From NCBI RefSeq assembly GCF_019703515.2, contig NC_059393.1, positions 13,970,501 through 14,034,500 on the forward strand: a DNA stretch of 64,000 bases, given 5' to 3'. How positions within the stretch are numbered: position 1 is the first letter of the stretch; the number at the start of each line of letters is the position of its first letter. Both the position numbers and the translations under genes were made by a program. This document shows positions 24,443-64,000 of this stretch, one piece after another. The notes beneath the pieces are model-generated. The model had not been told where the DNA came from, did not search any database, and was given only the letters and a program-made list of their open reading frames with translations. The DNA comes from Myxocyprinus asiaticus (lineage: Eukaryota; Chordata; Actinopteri; Cypriniformes; Catostomidae).

Positions 24443-24690
24443 AATAATTATATTTATTTATCACACATATACATTTGCACATATACAGTGAAATTCTTTT
24501 TTTTCACATATCCCAGCTAAGCTGGGGTCAGAGTGCAGGGTCAGCCATGATACAGTGCCCCTGGAGCAGATAGGGTCAAGGGCCTTGCTCAAGGGCCCAA
24601 CAGTGGCATCTTGGCGGTGCTGGGGCTTGAACCCCTGACCTTCTGATCAGTAACCCAGAGCCTTAACCGCTGAGCCACCACTCCCCCGTG
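24443..24690 (-). mobile_element. tRNA-derived SINE (family 1)
   Basis: On the - strand the head carries an A-box-like TGGCTCAGCGGTTAAGG and a B-box-like GGTTCAAGCCCC. The body (TTGAGCAAGGCCCTTGACCC) and a tail AAGAATTTCACTGTATATG then GTGTGATAAATA follow. It interrupts the left part of the Tc1 element, so it inserted later. A second copy is at 32100-32331. Confidence 0.82.
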
Positions 24691-24912
24691 GTGTGAAATA
24701 TCACATTGACAAGTATTCAGACCCTTTGTTATGACACTTGAAATTTAGCTCAGGTGCATCCCATTTCTCTGGATCATCTTTGAGATGTTTCTACACTTTA
24801 ATTGTAGTCCACCTGTGGCAAATTCAATTGATTGGACATGATTTGGAAATGCACACACCTGTCTATATAAGGTCTCACAGCTGAAAATGCATATCAGAGC
24901 AAAAACCAAGCC

Positions 24913-25902
24913 ATGAGGTCAAAGGAACTGCCTGCAGAGCTCAGAGACAGGATTGTGTCGAGGCGCAGATCTGGAGAAGGCTACAAAAAAAAAATTCAAT
25001 TGCATTGTAGGTTCCCAAGAGCACAGTGGCCTCCATAATTCTTAAATGAAAGAAGTTTGGAACAACCAAGACTCTTCCTAGAAATGGCCGCCCCGCCAAA
25101 CTGAGCAATCGGGGGAGAAGGGCATTGGTAAGAGAGGTGACCAAGAACCCAATGGTCACTCTGGTTGAGCTCCAGAAGGACAATCATCACTGCAACACTC
25201 CACCGATCTGGGCTTTATGGCAGAGTGGCCAGACGGAAGCCTCTCCTCAGTGCAAGGCAAATGAAAGCCTGCTTGAAATTGGCAAAAAAGCACCTAAAGT
25301 ACTCTCAGACTGTGAGAAACAAGATTCTCTGGTCTGATGAAATGAAGATCGAACTGTTTGGCCTCAATTTCAAGTGTCATGTCTGGAGGAAACCAGGCAC
25401 CGCTCAGCACCTGCTTAACACCATCCCAACGATGAAGTATTGTGGTGGTAGCATCATGCTATGGGGGTGTTTTTCAGCAGTAGGGACTGGGGGACTGGTC
25501 AGGGTTGAAGGAAAGCTGAACGCAGCAAAATACAGAGATATCCTTCATGAAAACCTGGTCCAGAGCGCTCGGGACCTCAGACTGGGCCAAAGCTTCACCT
25601 TCCCACAGGACAGTGATCCTAAGCACACAGCCAAGACAATGCAAGAGTGGCATAGGGACAACTCTGTGAATGTCCTTGAGTGGCCCAGCCAGAGCCTGGA
25701 CTTGAACCCAATTGAACATCTCTGGAGAGACCTGAAAATGGCTGTCCACCGAGGGTCCTCATCCAACCTGACAGAGCTTGAGAGGATCCGCAGAGAAGAA
25801 TGGCAAAAAATCCCCAAATCCAGGTGTGCAAAGCTTGTCGCATCATACCCAAAAATACTTGAGGCTGTAATCGCTGCCAAAGGTGCTTCAACCAAGTGCT
25901 GA
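24913..25902 (+). pseudogene. Tc1-like transposase, catalytic domain intact
   Basis: The start MRSKELPAELRDRIVSRRRS is followed by a frameshift in the A run at 24984-24992. Next, ASIILK is followed by TGA where a Trp codon is expected, and the frame shifts again near 25175. From 25165 to the stop at 25902 it is open and carries the triad: ILWSDEMKIELFG (D), PQDSDPKHTA (D), LDLNPIEHLW (E), with C-terminus KGASTKC. Vertebrate Tc1 transposases are about 340 aa, so the C-terminal 245 are present. Cannot act without the DNA-binding half. Confidence 0.88.
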
Positions 25903-26117
25903 GTTAATGGTCTGAATACTTATGTCAATGTGATATTTCAGTTTTTTATTTTTAATAAATTTACAAAGTTATGGAAAATCTGTTTTTTGCTTTGTCATTA
26001 TGGGGTATGGAGTGTAGATTGATGTGAAAAAAATAATTTAAAGCATTTTAGCATAAGGCTGCAACATAACAAAATGTGAAAAAAATGAAGCGGTCTGAAT
26101 ACTTTATGAATGCACTG

Positions 26118-27018
26118 TATATGGATTCATTTCAATTGGAGATTTTATAGTAAAAAAAATAAATAAAAAATGTGTTTTGTGATATTATCCTTCTGGAAAA
26201 TCCAGCCAGACAGTCTCACTAATTAGCACTAAAGCTCCTTGTTTGAGATTCAGACATTTGATTGGCTGATTGAATGGGTCTGAACAATTGGCACTCTTCA
26301 GCCTTTCCACCCTAACATTAATGTAAAAGTGTCTCAAGCACCAAGCTCTAAATCATTACGCTGGAGCAAAAGATGAACGGAGCAAATTAATACTAAATTT
26401 ACAGTCATATTCTACTCACACTGGCATTGATCAGTCTGCCCCAGATGCATCTGAAATTACTTTGATGTCGATGAATGTTTGTCTATGAAAGACTGTTAAT
26501 TTAGTATGAAGTGGGGGTTGTAGGTGGCATGATTAGCCGAAGCTCAGTCTGCACAACTCATGGGTAAGTAGTGTATGAAGTAAGCTCCTGTAAGAAATTA
26601 CTCAAATGGTCTATTTAAACGTCATAAGAGACTATAAACACTAGTTGTAGACTTTACACGGAGCGTCATGGGGCTGATTTGTTGACATGCTGCGTTGTTT
26701 CGTCCTTTTTCTTGGCTCAAGCTCTGGTCTGTTGGGCTGCTGTTGAAGCTCTTTGTATTGGGAAACAGGCCATTAGGAGGAATTACCTCCTAAAGTACTC
26801 TCTTATTGCACTTGTAGACCCTGTATTTGGTATATGAAATCTCCCCTTGCTTGTTTTTGGGTGCAGATCATGCTGCACTTTTTTCATTTCCCTTTTCTGA
26901 GGTCACACTAGACTTAATTTATTTTGATCATTCCTGTTTCAAAAGAGCTCGGACACTTTCTTTTTTTTACTGCACTGTTAATTTGTCACATGATTAATGT
27001 ATCTTGTTTCTTTTGCAG
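26118..27018. other. no gene seen (ell intron 1 end)
   Basis: Unique-looking sequence leading to the exon 2 acceptor; a T-rich stretch at 26961-26970 and 27007-27014 fits a polypyrimidine tract. No element assigned. Confidence 0.4.
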
Positions 27019-62560
<35,542 letters not shown>

Positions 62561-63662
62561 TGACACAACATTTTTCTCTTTAACTTTCCTTCTCTTTTGA
62601 GAGTGAAAGAATCTGGATTATTTTTTGTTTTTCTTGGCTTGCTCTAAAAACAAGTTGCTCTGTAAAATGCCAGGAAACTGATCTTTTCTCCTAAAGTGAG
62701 CCCAGAGCTCTAGTGAGGACAATGCAGACCCATGAATTTCATTTTCATTATTGTTTTTTTATGGGACTTGGGAGATGGGCATGCCTGGCCATACTTACCT
62801 GTGTAGCCTACTTCATTAAGGGATAGCCACGTGTGGCATTGGTTGCTACCTTCCCTTTTCAGAGGCCTCCGAAAATCGTTCTGTGGAGATCTTGCCCTTG
62901 TTTGCCAAACAGGGATAACAGACACTGAAATGGATCTGGCAAATCCCAATCCCAGTTTCTCATAGTTAAGGTTTTAGAAAAAGGAAGGAAAAAAAAAAAA
63001 AAACATATTTTTTTTCTCTATGTACTAAAATGGAAGGTTCTAAAGATAAACTATTTTATTTTTTATTTATTTTTTTTCCTGCATTTTTGTCTTCCATAGG
63101 GATACATCAGTCTGATTTATAATATTCACACTTCTAGGTATGAGTGCTAAACATCTTTTCCTGCCCCTTTGGTCTTTATTTCCTTAATATCTGTCAGTAT
63201 TTTATGCAAAATGCTGCCTTGGATTTCAAGAGATCCCTATTGCGGTACAGTTTTCCCCTATCGATTTGAACATTTTATTTTTTTATTTTTTTAGAGTGCT
63301 GTATTGTCTGAAGTAGCACTATTTGGATTCTCTGGTCTTTTATTTTGTGCAGTGCGCTAGGCCATGTGCAATGGACATAAATTGGATGCCTATCGAAGAA
63401 GATCTCTATACAGTTGCTTTGACAGTATTATGCTACAATTGAGACCCATTTATTTGAGCAGCTATGGTAGAACTGAACTCATACTATGAAATGGTCCCTG
63501 TCTGAGCTTGTTCAGTTGGACTTTCCATTCCAGATGTGAGAGAGTGCTACAGATTAGGTGCATCTATGCTCCATGTTACAATGCTTTGTTTTAGAGTTTC
63601 GTACCAAAGCTCTGTAGATGGCTATCAGAATCGAATAAGCTTACCCATTGGCCCAAGTTCAG
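62561..63662 (+). other. ell: ell 3' UTR (probable)
   Basis: This stretch directly follows the ell stop and has no recognised transposon or long open frame. It is T-rich. I found no AATAAA or ATTAAA on the + strand here. Either a variant hexamer is used or the UTR runs further, into the foldback element that begins at 63663. Confidence 0.6.
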
Positions 63663-64000
63663 TTAAAGGGTTAGTTAACCCAAAAAATAAAATGTTCTTA
63701 TCATTTACTCACCCTTATGCCATCCCTGATGTGTATGACTTTCTTTCATCTGCTGAACTGAAATGAAGATTTTTAGAAGAATATTTATGCTCTGTAAGTC
63801 CATACAGTGCAAGTGAATGGGTGCCAAAATTTTGAAGCTCCAAAATCCACATAAGGGCGACATAAAAGTACTCCAGATGACTCTGGTGGTTAAATCCATA
63901 TCTTCTGAAGCGATATGATAGGTGTGTGCGAGAAACAGATCAATATTTAAGTCCTTTTTCCTTCACTTTCACTTTCTCCTCCTGCTTTTAATGAATCAAA
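63663..64000. mobile_element. TTAA foldback element (Angel-like), running off the window
   Basis: TTAA (63663-63666) then AGGGTTAGTTAACCCAAAA, CATTTACTCACCCTTATGCC, AGTGAATGGGTGCCAAAATT and TATCTTCTGAAGCGATATGA, collinear with the left arm of 3925-4695. The right arm is outside. It contains AATAAA at 63686-63691. Confidence 0.78.

Larger units (their letters stand above)
24240..26117 (+). mobile_element. Tc1-like transposon with SINE inserted
   Basis: TA flanks (24238-24239, 26118-26119) and inverted termini: CAGTGCATTCATAAAGTATT on the left and its exact complement AATACTTTATGAATGCACTG on the right. Subterminal phrases such as ATGTTGCAGCCTTATGCTAA are mirrored on the right as TTAGCATAAGGCTGCAACAT. 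About 1.88 kb including a SINE at 24443-24690 between the left terminus and the transposase start. Confidence 0.92.

Noticed and set aside
25474..25895. Long - strand frames opposite the Tc1 transposase
   Set aside because: They are shadows of the conserved + strand transposase frame.

Overview
The window looks like vertebrate nuclear DNA from a teleost, most likely a cyprinid (carp, goldfish or zebrafish relative). The evidence is a large-intron gene with consensus GT-AG splice sites, a Sleeping Beauty/Tdr-type Tc1 element, Angel-like foldback elements flanked by TTAA, many short hAT-like elements, L1 and L2-type LINEs, and tRNA-derived SINEs. No bacterial, phage or CRISPR feature was seen.

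The only host gene recognised is on the + strand: an ELL-family RNA polymerase II elongation factor, best matched to ELL itself. Eleven coding exons lie between 27019 and 62560. Every intron has GT-AG ends, the phases join without error, and together they give 581 codons plus a stop. The first coding exon (about 45 residues in vertebrate ELL) was not found. Positions 1-27018 are therefore read as intron 1 or 5' flank. The N-terminal Pol II-binding ELL domain is in exons 2-6, a low-complexity linker with a Lys-rich tract in exons 7-9, and the occludin-homology domain in exons 9-12. The 3' UTR runs from 62561 towards the right edge.

Most of the rest is transposon, often nested. Region 1-27 kb: two copies of one L1-like LINE (434-2253 and 13465-17049, the second inside a DNA element), a TTAA foldback (3925-4695), a Myb/SANT-like remnant (7528-7714), a possible LTR remnant (about 8890-10290), two Tc1 elements (11782-12940 and 24240-26117, the latter containing a SINE), and a hAT-like nest (17628-21546). 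Intron 2: a hAT inside a hAT (27559-29332), a foldback, a SINE and a hAT-like element with a perfect 8-bp duplication (35433-36454). Intron 3: a SINE with 15-bp duplications, a hAT in a hAT-like element (39116-41855), a hAT-like element carrying a SINE (42287-43100), and a hairpin just before exon 4. Intron 4 is nearly all one nest (44268-50275). Intron 8: an element of 56796-59384 holding both a Harbinger-like and a Sleeping Beauty-type insertion. All transposase and reverse transcriptase frames seen are broken.

The most interesting signals are the non-coding elements built from diverged repeats of the phrase GGTGGCGCTRT, the 3' tail shared by a SINE and an L2-type LINE, an empty-site proof of a 3-bp-duplication insertion, and the only canonical poly(A) hexamer after the ell stop lying inside a foldback element. 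All calls were made by eye; family names rest on remembered motifs, not on database searches.
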